64,000 nt of DNA, from the NCBI GenBank assembly GCA_041684965.1, contig JAWLGR010000024.1, positions 8,763-72,762 on the forward strand, read 5' to 3'. The notes under the pieces were generated by a model. It worked only from the letters and a program-made list of their open reading frames with translations, had not been told where the DNA came from and did not search any database. The stretch's first letter is position 1; every line of letters begins with the position of its first letter. This document shows, in pieces, positions 17,593 through 28,100 of the stretch. This DNA is from Mariniphaga sp041684965. Lineage in GTDB: Bacteria; Bacteroidota; Bacteroidia; Bacteroidales; Prolixibacteraceae. The position numbers and the translations under genes were made by a program.

Positions 17593-20577
17593 TTATTTTT
17601 TATCATCAGGTAATGCAGGAGCTTTTTCCTTTTCAGAAGCTTCCAAAGGAATTTTATGCTGCGTATAAATACCATAATCCTTTAGTGTGTCAGACTCTCT
17701 GTCGAAATGCGCGGCATATAATTCATGAGTAACATGTAGAACTTTATTCCGGGTTTTTTCAAAAGAAACCAACCCTAAATTTGATTTAAATAGTATCTGA
17801 CGGGTATAATTTACTTTTTTGGCTTGCTCAATATGACGTATTGCAGTTTTCTGGAGGTTTTTCATAATATCCTCTGTTTCTTCCAGATTGCTAACCTGAG
17901 TGGGAGAAGGCCGCTCACTCTCCTTCCGATCATCAACTATGTTTTCTATTCTCCACGACCAATCGGGATCCCTGCCTTTTACTGTACCTTGCGGCCACCC
18001 GTTGACAGGTATGATGACCGGGCTTTTTTTTAGTTTATTATTCAAAAAAGACACTTTTGATTTTTCGGGAAGGATCAACGGGTCCGGATTTATTTTATGA
18101 TTGAACCATCCCAGACGCTCTGCATTTATATTGTTGCGTAACATTTTTTGAGCGTTAAGAAAGTGCTGGCTGGCATTCCGGATATAACTTGGCATAATGT
18201 TCCGGAATCCGCTGGAGGTTAATTGTGCAAAACAGGCTGTTGCTTTCTCGTTGCCCTTCGTCCAGTAAGCCAGTCGTTGACTGGAGGCATAATGCACATC
18301 TCCTGAAAGAATTATAATTTTTTTAAATGGCGCCAGTCGTTTTAATAATTCTTCCTGTGATTCCGGATCGAACGTCCAGGCTTCTATGGCATCTGGATTG
18401 GTACCTTTCATGCCCGATTTTACCGCCTCACCTTCCTTGAAATATTCTATCAAATCAAAGGTTTTGTAAGCAAGTGGAGCAACTACTTCGTCGAGCAATG
18501 AGGGGCCTAGTACCGGCAAAGGGGCCACAACAAATAACACTTCATCGTCGGCAGGCGATGGATTTTCAGGAATAAGGTCTTTCATTCCGTTTACCGACAG
18601 ATTTCCGGGTGCCCCGTGAAATTCTACAAACGACCGGCGGGTTCGGTTATCGATTACCAAAACCTTGTGTTTGGGACCTTCGTATGAATAATGCCATTTA
18701 ATGAGCGGGCTCCGGTTGTCGGGTAATTGTTGCCTGCCACCTGCAGGTCCCTGCACCCTGTGATGAAAATCGAGCCCGAACAGAAAGTCGATGTGTTCTT
18801 CCACTGCCGGGACATCCGCATTCTCTTCTGTAAATAACCGGGAAATCTGACTTAACAAGTGTGCATGCGGATTTCCTAAAACTTTCAGGATTTCATCATC
18901 GTCCTCTGCATTTTTTTTGTATTTACGGATGATACATTCATCCAACTTTTCAGTATTGAGCAATAACCACTCACCCGTATGCAACAACTTAATTTCAATC
19001 TTTTCACTGTCGAGATCAATACCTTTTTCAGAAAATGCTGTTTTCAGGTTCTCTGAAAATTGCCCGGTGTTCAGGTCGTCTGTGAACGTTGTTTCCAGTT
19101 CAAAGAAGTGACCAGTACGATTGTATTTATCAGCGTGGTTTCCCCAATCCTGGAAAAGTGCATATGCCATCATGCCATTTCTGACGATGGCTTTACCGAG
19201 GGGAGAAGTAAACACCCTGTCGCGCCACGAAGGGTTAAGATTCCAGTCATCTGTTATTTCATGGTCGTCAAAGATCATAAAGGTGGAGATATTGGCCAGC
19301 GCTCTTCTGACCTTCGCCAACGTCTGTTTCAGAATTTTAAGCTTGTCTTTGTTTTTATCGGGCTCCGGTTCGTTATCCTTGTTTCTTTCAGGATAGAAGG
19401 GACCTATCCACTCTTTGAGGTATTGGATAAATTTCCCTTTCTTATCTTTTTCATCAGGTGAGGCTGCATTATTAAGGAACTCTACCAGGAGGTTTTTTGC
19501 CGTATCTCTTTGTTCGTTGGTTCCTTTACCTGACAGAATAGTTCTGAGAATTTCCTTTTCCTCAATGCCAAAAAGAAAATCGAGGCAACTTTTCATGACA
19601 GCGTCTTCAAACACCTCCGTTTTTCCTGTTCTTTCATCAAATAAATTTCGTCTGAAGATGGCCCCATAATTTTTGGGAGTGGCCGTAATGGAGTGAAATG
19701 CGTCTTCAAAGTTTGCCATATTATCGATTTCATCTGGCCAGAGAACTTCGGACCAAACCGACAAATACATTCCGGCAAATTCGCCAAAAGAAATCAGATG
19801 ATTGGCGGTGTCTCCCGAGGTAAACCGTGCTTCGGAATCAATCAGCCTGCGGCGGATAAAAGCCGGGAAATGCTCAGCATCGGCAGGCCATCTTTTTTTT
19901 CCTCCTTCACCTTCCCATACTGTGGGTAAGGTTTCTTTATTATCCAGGAACTGGTTTCCTGATATTATCAGGTGGTGCAACAGTGCCCCGACTACCGAAT
20001 CCGCATAAATCTGATCACCGGAAAGAAACAGCTGCTGCGGACGTTTGAGGGGGTCGGCGAGATTTTCTTTAATGATATCGTCAACAAATGATAATGCATC
20101 TTCAAACAGGTTGTCATTATTTCGGCACGAACCGTGAATGATTTTCAGGTCTTTTATTTCGGGGGCAGGCAGTGCAAATCCCGGTAACTGGTCCGCCTCG
20201 TAACTCAGTGTTGTATGTCCGGTTTTGGTATCTGTAACATCCAGCAGGTTCAATGATTTCAAGTCCCTCTTTTCGTTATCTTCTGTTGTAAATCTCAGAT
20301 TGTACGAATAGAGCTGACCCCATTGCAATTGCTTAGCCTCCACCAACGGAAGGCGGACCACAGTTATATGAAGCGACTTGCCAATTTTCACCGTATCCTG
20401 AGAAACACTATCGATTGGCGTTTCTCCTATTTCCCCGTTACTAAAAGAAATGATACCATTCCACACCGTCAGTTCAACTTTTGCTGCAACTTTTAATGCT
20501 ATCCAGATTGAAACTTCGCGTGGGGAAATCCTTCTTACTATTGGTCCGCTTAAAATATCTGATTTACTTATTGCCAT
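17593..20577 (-). CDS. PhoD-like metallophosphatase without signal peptide
   Basis: 994 aa. The start MAISKSDILSGPIVRRISPREVSIWIAL leads into the beta-sandwich domain that precedes the catalytic part in PhoD-type phosphatases. Metal-binding motifs are in order: HGSCRNNDNLFEDAL near 149, FLSGDQIYADSV near 185, MIFDDHEITDDWNL near 433 and IILSGDVHYASS near 758. These are the expected GDQ.Y, DDHE..DDWN and GDVH ligand motifs for a di-metal phosphodiesterase/phosphatase. Classical PhoD enzymes are Tat-exported; this one has no leader and is about twice their length, with extra segments around 380-425 and after 800. It lies 21 bp after the CPRKL gene and 5 bp before the DUF6603-like gene, so it is an integral part of locus A. 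Locus B has no counterpart. The substrate is unknown; a phosphodiester in a cell envelope or nucleic acid is a guess. Confidence 0.85.
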   Translation of the reverse strand: MAISKSDILSGPIVRRISPREVSIWIALKVAAKVELTVWNGIISFSNGEIGETPIDSVSQDTVKIGKSLHITVVRLPLVEAKQLQWGQLYSYNLRFTTEDNEKRDLKSLNLLDVTDTKTGHTTLSYEADQLPGFALPAPEIKDLKIIHGSCRNNDNLFEDALSFVDDIIKENLADPLKRPQQLFLSGDQIYADSVVGALLHHLIISGNQFLDNKETLPTVWEGEGGKKRWPADAEHFPAFIRRRLIDSEARFTSGDTANHLISFGEFAGMYLSVWSEVLWPDEIDNMANFEDAFHSITATPKNYGAIFRRNLFDERTGKTEVFEDAVMKSCLDFLFGIEEKEILRTILSGKGTNEQRDTAKNLLVEFLNNAASPDEKDKKGKFIQYLKEWIGPFYPERNKDNEPEPDKNKDKLKILKQTLAKVRRALANISTFMIFDDHEITDDWNLNPSWRDRVFTSPLGKAIVRNGMMAYALFQDWGNHADKYNRTGHFFELETTFTDDLNTGQFSENLKTAFSEKGIDLDSEKIEIKLLHTGEWLLLNTEKLDECIIRKYKKNAEDDDEILKVLGNPHAHLLSQISRLFTEENADVPAVEEHIDFLFGLDFHHRVQGPAGGRQQLPDNRSPLIKWHYSYEGPKHKVLVIDNRTRRSFVEFHGAPGNLSVNGMKDLIPENPSPADDEVLFVVAPLPVLGPSLLDEVVAPLAYKTFDLIEYFKEGEAVKSGMKGTNPDAIEAWTFDPESQEELLKRLAPFKKIIILSGDVHYASSQRLAYWTKGNEKATACFAQLTSSGFRNIMPSYIRNASQHFLNAQKMLRNNINAERLGWFNHKINPDPLILPEKSKVSFLNNKLKKSPVIIPVNGWPQGTVKGRDPDWSWRIENIVDDRKESERPSPTQVSNLEETEDIMKNLQKTAIRHIEQAKKVNYTRQILFKSNLGLVSFEKTRNKVLHVTHELYAAHFDRESDTLKDYGIYTQHKIPLEASEKEKAPALPDDKK

Positions 20578-20598
20578 CGGTTTGTGCCTTATTTGTTT

Positions 20599-23421
20599 TC
20601 AACTATCCGGCAGTAATTTTTTCAATTCAATTGCTGCGCGAATCTGTTTCTGCATCATTACTTTGCCGATAAAAGCTGCATTTTTCCATTCCTCCGTGAA
20701 AATGGTGGGTTGGTTTCCATCGAGGTATCCCTCAGGTAAAAGTGTCGGGAAATGTTCCCAGCTAAAATCGTTAATTTCTGGGCCGGGCGTTTGTCCTTCC
20801 GGGGTTTCATCAAGGCCAAAACGTAATTCTGTCATCCGCTCTTCAAAAATCACAAAGTATTCGGCGGCCTCTTCTTTTTTTATGGGAAAGCCGATAAATA
20901 CCACATCAGGAGGTAATGTACCTTCAAAAACGGGATGCGTACGTACCGCATTCATGCTATAATCCGGTTTGCCGTTAATTTTTTTTACAAGGTAAATCAA
21001 TGTATTGTTGAATTTTTGAAGCAGTTCGCCCCGGATGAGCAATACCAGTTGGTTCTGATCTTCCTCCCCGTTGTTCAGCTTGCCTGGCGCCGGATTGTCT
21101 CCCAATCGGTTATCTTTTTTCCAATGAGCAAGCCGGTTGATGTCCTTGTCTTTATCGCGGGTAAGCAGCCATTTTTCAACCGCGCTTTCATACGCATCGG
21201 AAACCTCCTTTTCGGTTTGATTCGGATCGCCTACAGTGTAAGTATTTTCTACTTCCTGCAGGGTGTTAAATTCGCTGCCATATTCATTTTGAATTTGTTC
21301 CAGCAATTTTGCAGCGATGCCGGATTCCCGGAAGGCTGCTTTCTCATTCTCATCTAAGGAATAGATGCTGGTATCCCAGAAACTGCGGAAATAACTTCCG
21401 CGCATATCTGTCGGAAATTCCCTCCACCGCAGTTCGGAGGCCATTTCATGATTCAACCCCATCATAAATGCCTCAATAAACCGGCGGTTGGTTTGCAGAA
21501 GCCCCACAGTGTTTTGCAGCACGTTTTCCAATCCGGGCAAAATGTATTCCTGTGACATCGTCCGCAAAAAATGGTACATGGGCCGGTGAAATTCGGGATA
21601 CCAGATTACCGGATGCAATTCATCCTTCGCCAGGCTTTGCGAAATTTCTGATTTTTCAACCATTCTGAAACTGCTAACCCGGTTTTTGATCCTGGATTCG
21701 ATGGTCAATTTTGGGTTTAATGCCGAAATTGTTTTTATAACCACTTCCTCGGGCCAGGTAATTATTTTTTTTGCTGTCACTTTAGGAATGTCGGTCATCA
21801 TTCTTAATTTGAGGGCTGAACTTTTTACTCCATTCACATGGTAGCTCAAACTAACAAGTTGTGTGGTTTCAACTGGTTTAAAATCGTTTTTTAACTTCGT
21901 ACTGCCTGTTTTGTACAGGTATTTTTGTGTTTTGGTCCGGGTAAGGTTCTGGGTAATCTTACTGTCGTTTAAAATTGAAGTAACAGTTTTTTTCGGCTGA
22001 ATAGCAATTTTATTCTGTACCGGCAAAGCCATTTTAAACACATTATTGGGCTTCATTTTATTCAACCGTTTATACATATTGGAAGAAATCTCGCGCCCAA
22101 ACCTCCCCAGATTGAGTTCCTGGTTCACCATTTTGACATTACTTAACTGCTCCCACGCAGCTTTCATCAGGCTTTCCTGGTTTTCCTTTACAAATTTCAC
22201 ACCCAGACCTGCTGCTGCCCTGTGGCGGAAATCCAGGTTCAATTCTTCCAGCCAGTGATTTCTGTTTAGAGGATTAACCTTCACTGTTTCACCTTGCCGG
22301 GATGCATACCACTCACCGTATACCGGTGGCGTCACCCGTAATTTAGTTTCAACTGTACCGTTTTCTTTCTGGATTTTTTCTTCCCTTTTATTTAATAGCT
22401 CGGCTAAAGTTGTTTGTTTTTCTGAGCTTTGCGTGGCATCCGGACTGTTATCGGTGCTATCCATTCCCCAAGGCTGGTAACTTGTGTCCAACGATTTCAG
22501 TGCTGCTTCCATTTGTAATACCAGTTCGTTTTCCTCCTGCATACCATATCCCGGGTTGCTGCAATCGATGGGGCGGGTTCCCATATTTTCCAAAGTCCGG
22601 GGTTTTAATTTACGTACAAGATTTTCGAAATCACCGCCGGCACCCGTACCGAATTCCCAGTCGAAATAGTAAGGAATTGTTTTTCCCGTACCTTTTGCGG
22701 GTGTTTCCCAAGTAAGAACATTTCTGTCAAGGGTTTGACCGGTATTGCCCATCGCAGCCTCCGCCCCGATTTTAAATGCAGGCACCAAAAAAGCATGATA
22801 CCGTGTTTGCGGTTTTAGTTTCCGTGGGCACAGCAACCGGCATATCGTCTCTTTTGGGGCTTTTTTAATGCTGTTTACCAGTTGTTCTGCAGAAGATCCC
22901 CCTATATCTGTTTTGTATACATGTGCCCAACGCCAGGCTTCTTTTAAATCGGGCAAAACAGCATTTGGTTTTATCAGAATTTGTGGGGGAAGTTCTTTGT
23001 TTGAGTTTTGAATTTTCTCAAACTCCGCTTCCTCCTCATTATTTTCCGCTTTTAATAAAATCAGCGTCAGCCAGGGCATCCAGTTTTTATCATCTATTTG
23101 CAGACTACTAAACCGCCATAGGAAATCGGGTTCAGAAAATTCGATAAACGGTATCAGTGAAGTTTCAAAATTGCCGGTATTTGGAAAAGGCGCTACTCTT
23201 GAAATAATATTAGTATTGATTCCCACAACATCGCCAGGCCCCAAAAGGATAATATCTTTTTCTGCAATTTCCGTTTTGGTGGTATTATTTGTTTTGTTTG
23301 TTGCTGCAAGGGTAAGTTTTAGCGGAATAACCATCCGTTTCCCCGTTACCTTGCTGTGGTCTGCCAGGGTAGTTAATCCCTGCCTCAGGTAGGGTAGAAA
23401 ATAACTTACTCGTTTTGCCAT
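20599..23421 (-). CDS. CPRKL-family conserved protein, locus A copy
   Basis: 940 aa, no signal peptide (MAKRVSYFLPYLRQGLTTLA). I do not know a function for the family, though I recall the signature in many uncharacterised bacterial proteins. Landmarks are ICRLLCPRKLKPQTRYHAFL near residue 194; GLNHEMASELRWREFPTD and RGSYFRSFWDTS near 652-680; LVLLIRGELLQKFNNTLIY; and LRFGLDETPEG near the end. The 1094-aa protein at 49400-52684 shares all of these (VCRLLCPRKLIKETQYTAFL, GLNHEMSRELLWREFPTD, RGTYFRQFWDVS, LVLLIRGELFKKYPNTQVYA, IRFGLDDW). The conserved cysteine in CPRKL and the block near 650 are the best candidates for functional or assembly surfaces. It lies 31 bp downstream of the RQWQ gene in the operon. 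Confidence 0.85.
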   Translation of the reverse strand: MAKRVSYFLPYLRQGLTTLADHSKVTGKRMVIPLKLTLAATNKTNNTTKTEIAEKDIILLGPGDVVGINTNIISRVAPFPNTGNFETSLIPFIEFSEPDFLWRFSSLQIDDKNWMPWLTLILLKAENNEEEAEFEKIQNSNKELPPQILIKPNAVLPDLKEAWRWAHVYKTDIGGSSAEQLVNSIKKAPKETICRLLCPRKLKPQTRYHAFLVPAFKIGAEAAMGNTGQTLDRNVLTWETPAKGTGKTIPYYFDWEFGTGAGGDFENLVRKLKPRTLENMGTRPIDCSNPGYGMQEENELVLQMEAALKSLDTSYQPWGMDSTDNSPDATQSSEKQTTLAELLNKREEKIQKENGTVETKLRVTPPVYGEWYASRQGETVKVNPLNRNHWLEELNLDFRHRAAAGLGVKFVKENQESLMKAAWEQLSNVKMVNQELNLGRFGREISSNMYKRLNKMKPNNVFKMALPVQNKIAIQPKKTVTSILNDSKITQNLTRTKTQKYLYKTGSTKLKNDFKPVETTQLVSLSYHVNGVKSSALKLRMMTDIPKVTAKKIITWPEEVVIKTISALNPKLTIESRIKNRVSSFRMVEKSEISQSLAKDELHPVIWYPEFHRPMYHFLRTMSQEYILPGLENVLQNTVGLLQTNRRFIEAFMMGLNHEMASELRWREFPTDMRGSYFRSFWDTSIYSLDENEKAAFRESGIAAKLLEQIQNEYGSEFNTLQEVENTYTVGDPNQTEKEVSDAYESAVEKWLLTRDKDKDINRLAHWKKDNRLGDNPAPGKLNNGEEDQNQLVLLIRGELLQKFNNTLIYLVKKINGKPDYSMNAVRTHPVFEGTLPPDVVFIGFPIKKEEAAEYFVIFEERMTELRFGLDETPEGQTPGPEINDFSWEHFPTLLPEGYLDGNQPTIFTEEWKNAAFIGKVMMQKQIRAAIELKKLLPDS

Positions 23422-23452
23422 TTTACAGCTTATTAATTTTCTTCATTACTCA

Positions 23453-25189
23453 TTAGAACAGCAACTGATCAAATGCTAATCCGCTGCTTCCTTCTCCTTT
23501 CCCGGCCAGCACTTTACGGCCAAGCCAGATATACGTTTTGCCATCTGCATTCCGCACCCGTTGTCTGGTCAGTTGCACCCTGACCCCTGCACGGGGAATG
23601 GCTTCCTCCCTGATCCTGAACAGGTCGTTACGGGCAAGTGCAGAAATAGGATCAATATCCACAGGTTCTGTATCGGCTTCATTTCGCATCATTACTGCAC
23701 GGCGCAACTCGATATTGGTATTGCTGTCTTCAATGTGAAAAGGCAAATAAGGTATCCAGTTTGTGGGAACCTGCGTAGCCAGCCGAAATTGCAATACCGT
23801 GGATTCTCTTTTTTCAGGATTTAAAAAAGGGCCGTTTACTTCCAAATGAAGGTCGTAACCATTCACCGGATTTCCCCACTCGTTACAAACTGTTTTCTCG
23901 ATTCCCCAAACCATATTGGCAAATTCGTCGCGTAGGAAAAGGATTTCTTCCAACGGACGCGATTCCTGCCGGAAAGTCGTTACCGGGGGCAGGTAAAGAA
24001 ACTGCTCCTCTTTTTTGAAAAGTTCCGTATTGTTTTGTCCACGTTCCCTTAGTAAATCCGATGGCCTGATTTTATAGGTGTCCCAGACTTTTAACGGATT
24101 GGCATTCAGATATTGCCCCGTATTTTTATCATTATTGATTACAGTTGTGATTCCAAACACATCCTTTACTGTGATCCGGTTAACCCAGCAGATTTCACCC
24201 GGTTTCATTTCAAGCGGGATGGTAAACCAGTCGTTATCGGAAATCAGCGAAAAATCGATGATCAATAGTTTCACGAGGTCCGCCTGCTCAACTTCCATAC
24301 CCGATAAATCGAGTTTGCTGTCTTCAAAAGAATACAATCGCTTGTCGGGCATCGCTGCAAAAGAGACCCGAACCGGCATAAAAGATTCAGAATCTGTTGT
24401 GTTTTCAGACGGATCGATTTCAATGCCTGCGCTGTCGAACGAATACCAGTCGAGATGCCCGCTTTGGTAATCCGGAGCGTGAAGATCGATGCCCTTTTTA
24501 TTGTGAACTCCGAATTGATGAACCAGGTTTTCCTGCTGCCAGGAAGATTCATCCTGAGCCGGAAGATATAATTCCCCATACCAGTTTTTGAGCATTTCAG
24601 TGACCTTTTCCAACGGAATAAAATCACCTTTTGGAAAGGTATTTTTTTGAATCTGATCCCATAAACTTCCTCCATCAATTACATTCCCGGCCATCAGATT
24701 AAAAAAGCTGTGAGATTTTTGGTCCGTTTTTCCTTCCTGCTTTAACGGGAATTCTGTTCTCAGTTGATTTATAAACTTTTCTGATTCGTCGATCGAAAAC
24801 CTGGCTTTAATTAATTCTTCCAACTTTTGCCCTATCCGTATTTTCTCCCGTAAATTGGAAGTATTATTTTTTACGGCCTCCACTCTTGCTTCTAACGGAA
24901 CATTCCCTGATTCCTGTTTCTTTTCTGAATCCTGAAGTGAATAAAAATTAAGCATCTCTTTTCTGTAATTGGCAAAAGCACCAATAGGAGAACCATTGTC
25001 TTCGCCTTTAAACTCCCCAAACTGCCATTGCCGTCCCAGCATCCACAGCGGATCGGCAATTCGCATTTCCAGCCCGGCCTCGCTGTTGCCATCCCTGGAG
25101 CGTCCTTCCAGCCGGAACTGCGGTATAAAACCGGGGACTCCCTCCTCAACAGGAAACAGATTTCGTTTTATTTTGAAATATAAACTCAT
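23453..25189 (-). CDS. RQWQ-family conserved protein, locus A copy
   Basis: 578 aa, no signal peptide. The hallmark is DPLWMLGRQWQFGEFKGED at residues 46-64, then HLDWYSFDSAGIEI, SDNDWFTIPLEM, YLPPVTTFRQESRPLEEI, LRDEFANMVWGIEKTV and GRKVLAGKGEGSSGLAFDQL at the C-terminus. The 658-aa protein at 40266-42242 shares each of these blocks in the same order, so the two are paralogues. No catalytic motif is recognisable. The many conserved Trp residues and the ordered blocks fit a structural or adaptor protein. It sits 9 bp after the LETRF gene, as its paralogue sits 11 bp after the other LETRF gene. That is the only gene adjacency kept in both loci, and it suggests direct interaction of the two products. 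Confidence 0.85.
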   Translation of the reverse strand: MSLYFKIKRNLFPVEEGVPGFIPQFRLEGRSRDGNSEAGLEMRIADPLWMLGRQWQFGEFKGEDNGSPIGAFANYRKEMLNFYSLQDSEKKQESGNVPLEARVEAVKNNTSNLREKIRIGQKLEELIKARFSIDESEKFINQLRTEFPLKQEGKTDQKSHSFFNLMAGNVIDGGSLWDQIQKNTFPKGDFIPLEKVTEMLKNWYGELYLPAQDESSWQQENLVHQFGVHNKKGIDLHAPDYQSGHLDWYSFDSAGIEIDPSENTTDSESFMPVRVSFAAMPDKRLYSFEDSKLDLSGMEVEQADLVKLLIIDFSLISDNDWFTIPLEMKPGEICWVNRITVKDVFGITTVINNDKNTGQYLNANPLKVWDTYKIRPSDLLRERGQNNTELFKKEEQFLYLPPVTTFRQESRPLEEILFLRDEFANMVWGIEKTVCNEWGNPVNGYDLHLEVNGPFLNPEKRESTVLQFRLATQVPTNWIPYLPFHIEDSNTNIELRRAVMMRNEADTEPVDIDPISALARNDLFRIREEAIPRAGVRVQLTRQRVRNADGKTYIWLGRKVLAGKGEGSSGLAFDQLLF

Positions 25190-25198
25190 ACTGTATTG

Positions 25199-28100
25199 CT
25201 ATTTGTTTCCGGGAATGTTAAACCACCAGGTCATCGGCAAAACATAACCGTATTCCCTGATGGCTTCCAGATCCACCATTCGTATTTTGTATAAATCCAT
25301 CGTGTCGTAAAGAATGTCCCTGAGGTTGTCTTCCGACCAGAAAAAATCGCTTTCCTGTCCTGCCTTGGGATGAATGGCCAGCAAAATGGCCTGTGGCGGT
25401 TCGTTGTTCGGGATGTTGTAATTGAAACTTAACCCGGTATTTATTTTTGTGTCGGGTATGTGTTCCGGGAATTCCTCGATAACCAACCCGAAAACCGGAT
25501 TTTCAGGGTCAATATTTTTGGGAGCAAACAGGACAGTGCTTTCACACCCTTCGGGATAATATGAACCGTCAGGCAACGGGTAAGTTTCCCCACTGCCGGA
25601 ATCGGTAAAAACCTGCTGTGAGGTGAACTGTTTTTCAAGCACCAGATCGATTTCCTGTTTGGACAGGGCAACCCATGGATATTGCAGTAAAGTTGGCCCC
25701 TGAACCACCGTGTAATTGTAGTTTTCTGAAATTTTTACAGACTGGCTCCATGCCGAACGAACCATCAGCCAGTCTTCGAACAGCTCGGTGTTTTCGTAAA
25801 CCTGGGCAATACCCTGCACCCAGTTTTTGATGCGTTCCTGTCCCCAAACCTGAACTGAACTATTATCTGCCGGATTACCAACTAGAAGCTGTTGATTTTT
25901 ACTGTTGATCATCTGGCTGAAATGACCGGAACAGGTTGCCGGGGGCAATAGAATAAACGTTTCACCCAAAAGGGTTTTCGCTACTTGCTGCAAAAGCTCA
26001 AACGCCCTGTTAAAATTATTTTGTGTGCTGAATTGGAAAAACAAATCTTCGGCTGCATTTATTTTTGAATCAATGGCGTTTTTTAATTTGGCCGTGTTAA
26101 CCGGTGTATTTTCGAGGAAGGCAGTTTTGGCCGATTCTAAATCGAAATTTGAGAGAAATTTCAAAACATTTATTTCGTTTAAATCCAACGCGGCAATTTC
26201 TTTTAACCGTTCAACAAGCGGCAACAGGCGGTCGTTTCTTATTTCGTTGAGTGCTTTCTGATCGAACCGGATATTTTCGCTATCCATTGTTAAATCGTCT
26301 GATTTCAGACAGCGGTATTTGCCAAGCATCGATTTAGCTGTTTGTGCCACTACCAGTGCATGCGCCAGAGATTGCTCATCGGCAGGCTTTTCAGTGGTTA
26401 TCACATATTTTATTTTTTCAGATACATTCCCTCCTTTATTCAAAACTGCATTTCTGATTCGCAGTTCCAGCTCGCTTGCACCGTCGGAAACCGGATCGTC
26501 ACTCAAAGCCAAAAAATCGAGGTAACTGATGTTTAATTCTGCCAGTGGAACATTAACTGTTTCAATCAGGTTATCATCCTGAATAGCGCGAAGTTCCACC
26601 ACACAACCGATTTTATCCATTGGCCCGATGTTTTCCCTGAGCCACTTTTCCAGGTGAGGTTCAGTAAAAGCGCGGGTATTTTCAATGGAAATCTGCTCTT
26701 TATTTGGCTGAAAAACCATCACAAGCTTGTGTTTGATTCCGGTGCCCGGGATTTTTGTTTTGAGCGATTCTATTTCCGGCGGTTCCTGTTCTCCTTTGGT
26801 GGCGTCCAGGGCAGCGGCCGCTTGTGATAAATTCCCTTGAGTCACCTGATAGCCCGCTTCGTAAAAAAGTATGTCCAGGCTGCCATCCATCGTATCTTCC
26901 AGCTTTTCAATCTGCTTTTTTACCAATTCTTTTGTTGGAGTATTTATCTGCACTGGCAGGTCTTCCTTGTTTTTAATTGCTTTTAAACCGTCAATAACGC
27001 TTAAATTGACAAAACCGGTTGTATTTCCGGTGGCATTTTCATACAGCGGAAAAGCTTCGCGTAATGCATAAATTTCTTCGTGCAGGTTGTTTTCATGAAG
27101 ATGGCGCTCCAACTGGTATCCCAGAAGCGCTTCCAATTGTTGCCCCTGCCGGATTCCATCCAAAAGGAATTGGCTTTTCTGGATGCGATCGGAGGTAAGA
27201 TTGATGGTGAACGGATTGCTATCTTCTTCCTGTTCGTGCGTCAGAAAAGAGTTCTTAAATACCGACGAGGCAACGGTTTGAGCCGCTCCGGGAGTGTGAA
27301 TGATTCCGCCTGCTTCCCGATAAATGTCGGTGAGTGATTCAGGATTTACAGGAGTGACTTTTTCCAGCTCCTCAATCCATCCGTATGCACCAAAATAAAT
27401 ACCTTTTTCGTATTTTGGATTAGTTCGTATTTCATCAAACCTGCGTGCAGCCAAAGAGGTAATCCACGCGTCTAACCGGTAACTGTTCAAATCAATTGCC
27501 TCACCAACGGCTTTCATTTGTGCATCTTTACGTTCCTTTTCTTCAGGAATGGACTGAAGGGAATTTATAATTTCCTGCCCCAGTTCAATCAATGCACTTT
27601 TTATTTCGTTGAACTTTGTTTCATTTAACAGCGAAAAAAGGGGCGTGCCGGGCGTCACAATTTCATCTGCCTGAACACGTATTTTTTTTATTGTTCCGTG
27701 AAAAGGCGCTGTAATCATTATATTTTTTGAATTCGAACTCAAAACTGTGATAACAACATCACCTTTTTCGACGGCAGCACCTTCCGTCTTTTCAACGCTT
27801 GAAATTTTAAAGTTCTGTGAACCTGCCGAGTCTGCAATTCCCGGTTCAAAAATAATTTCGCGAAAATACAACTGGCAGGCATTGATATAACTTCGGAAAA
27901 AAAGATCGGTAAACAAACTCAAATTTCCCTTATACTGCATCAGTTCATCTTCTTTTTGGTCCCGAAGCGTATTGATAAATTCCTGAAAATTTTCCAGGTT
28001 CTCTTCTGCAAAGAAAAAATAATCATTGTCAGAATCTCCTTCATTCAGTTTGTTTCCCTGATGATCGGTAACAACGGATTTTCCATTCTCAAAAGAAACG

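Noticed and set aside
27620..27800. True biotin or lipoate attachment site in the LETRF protein
   Set aside because: The fold pattern fits, but the modified Lys and its flanking Met (or Asp/Ala) are absent, so modification is unlikely.
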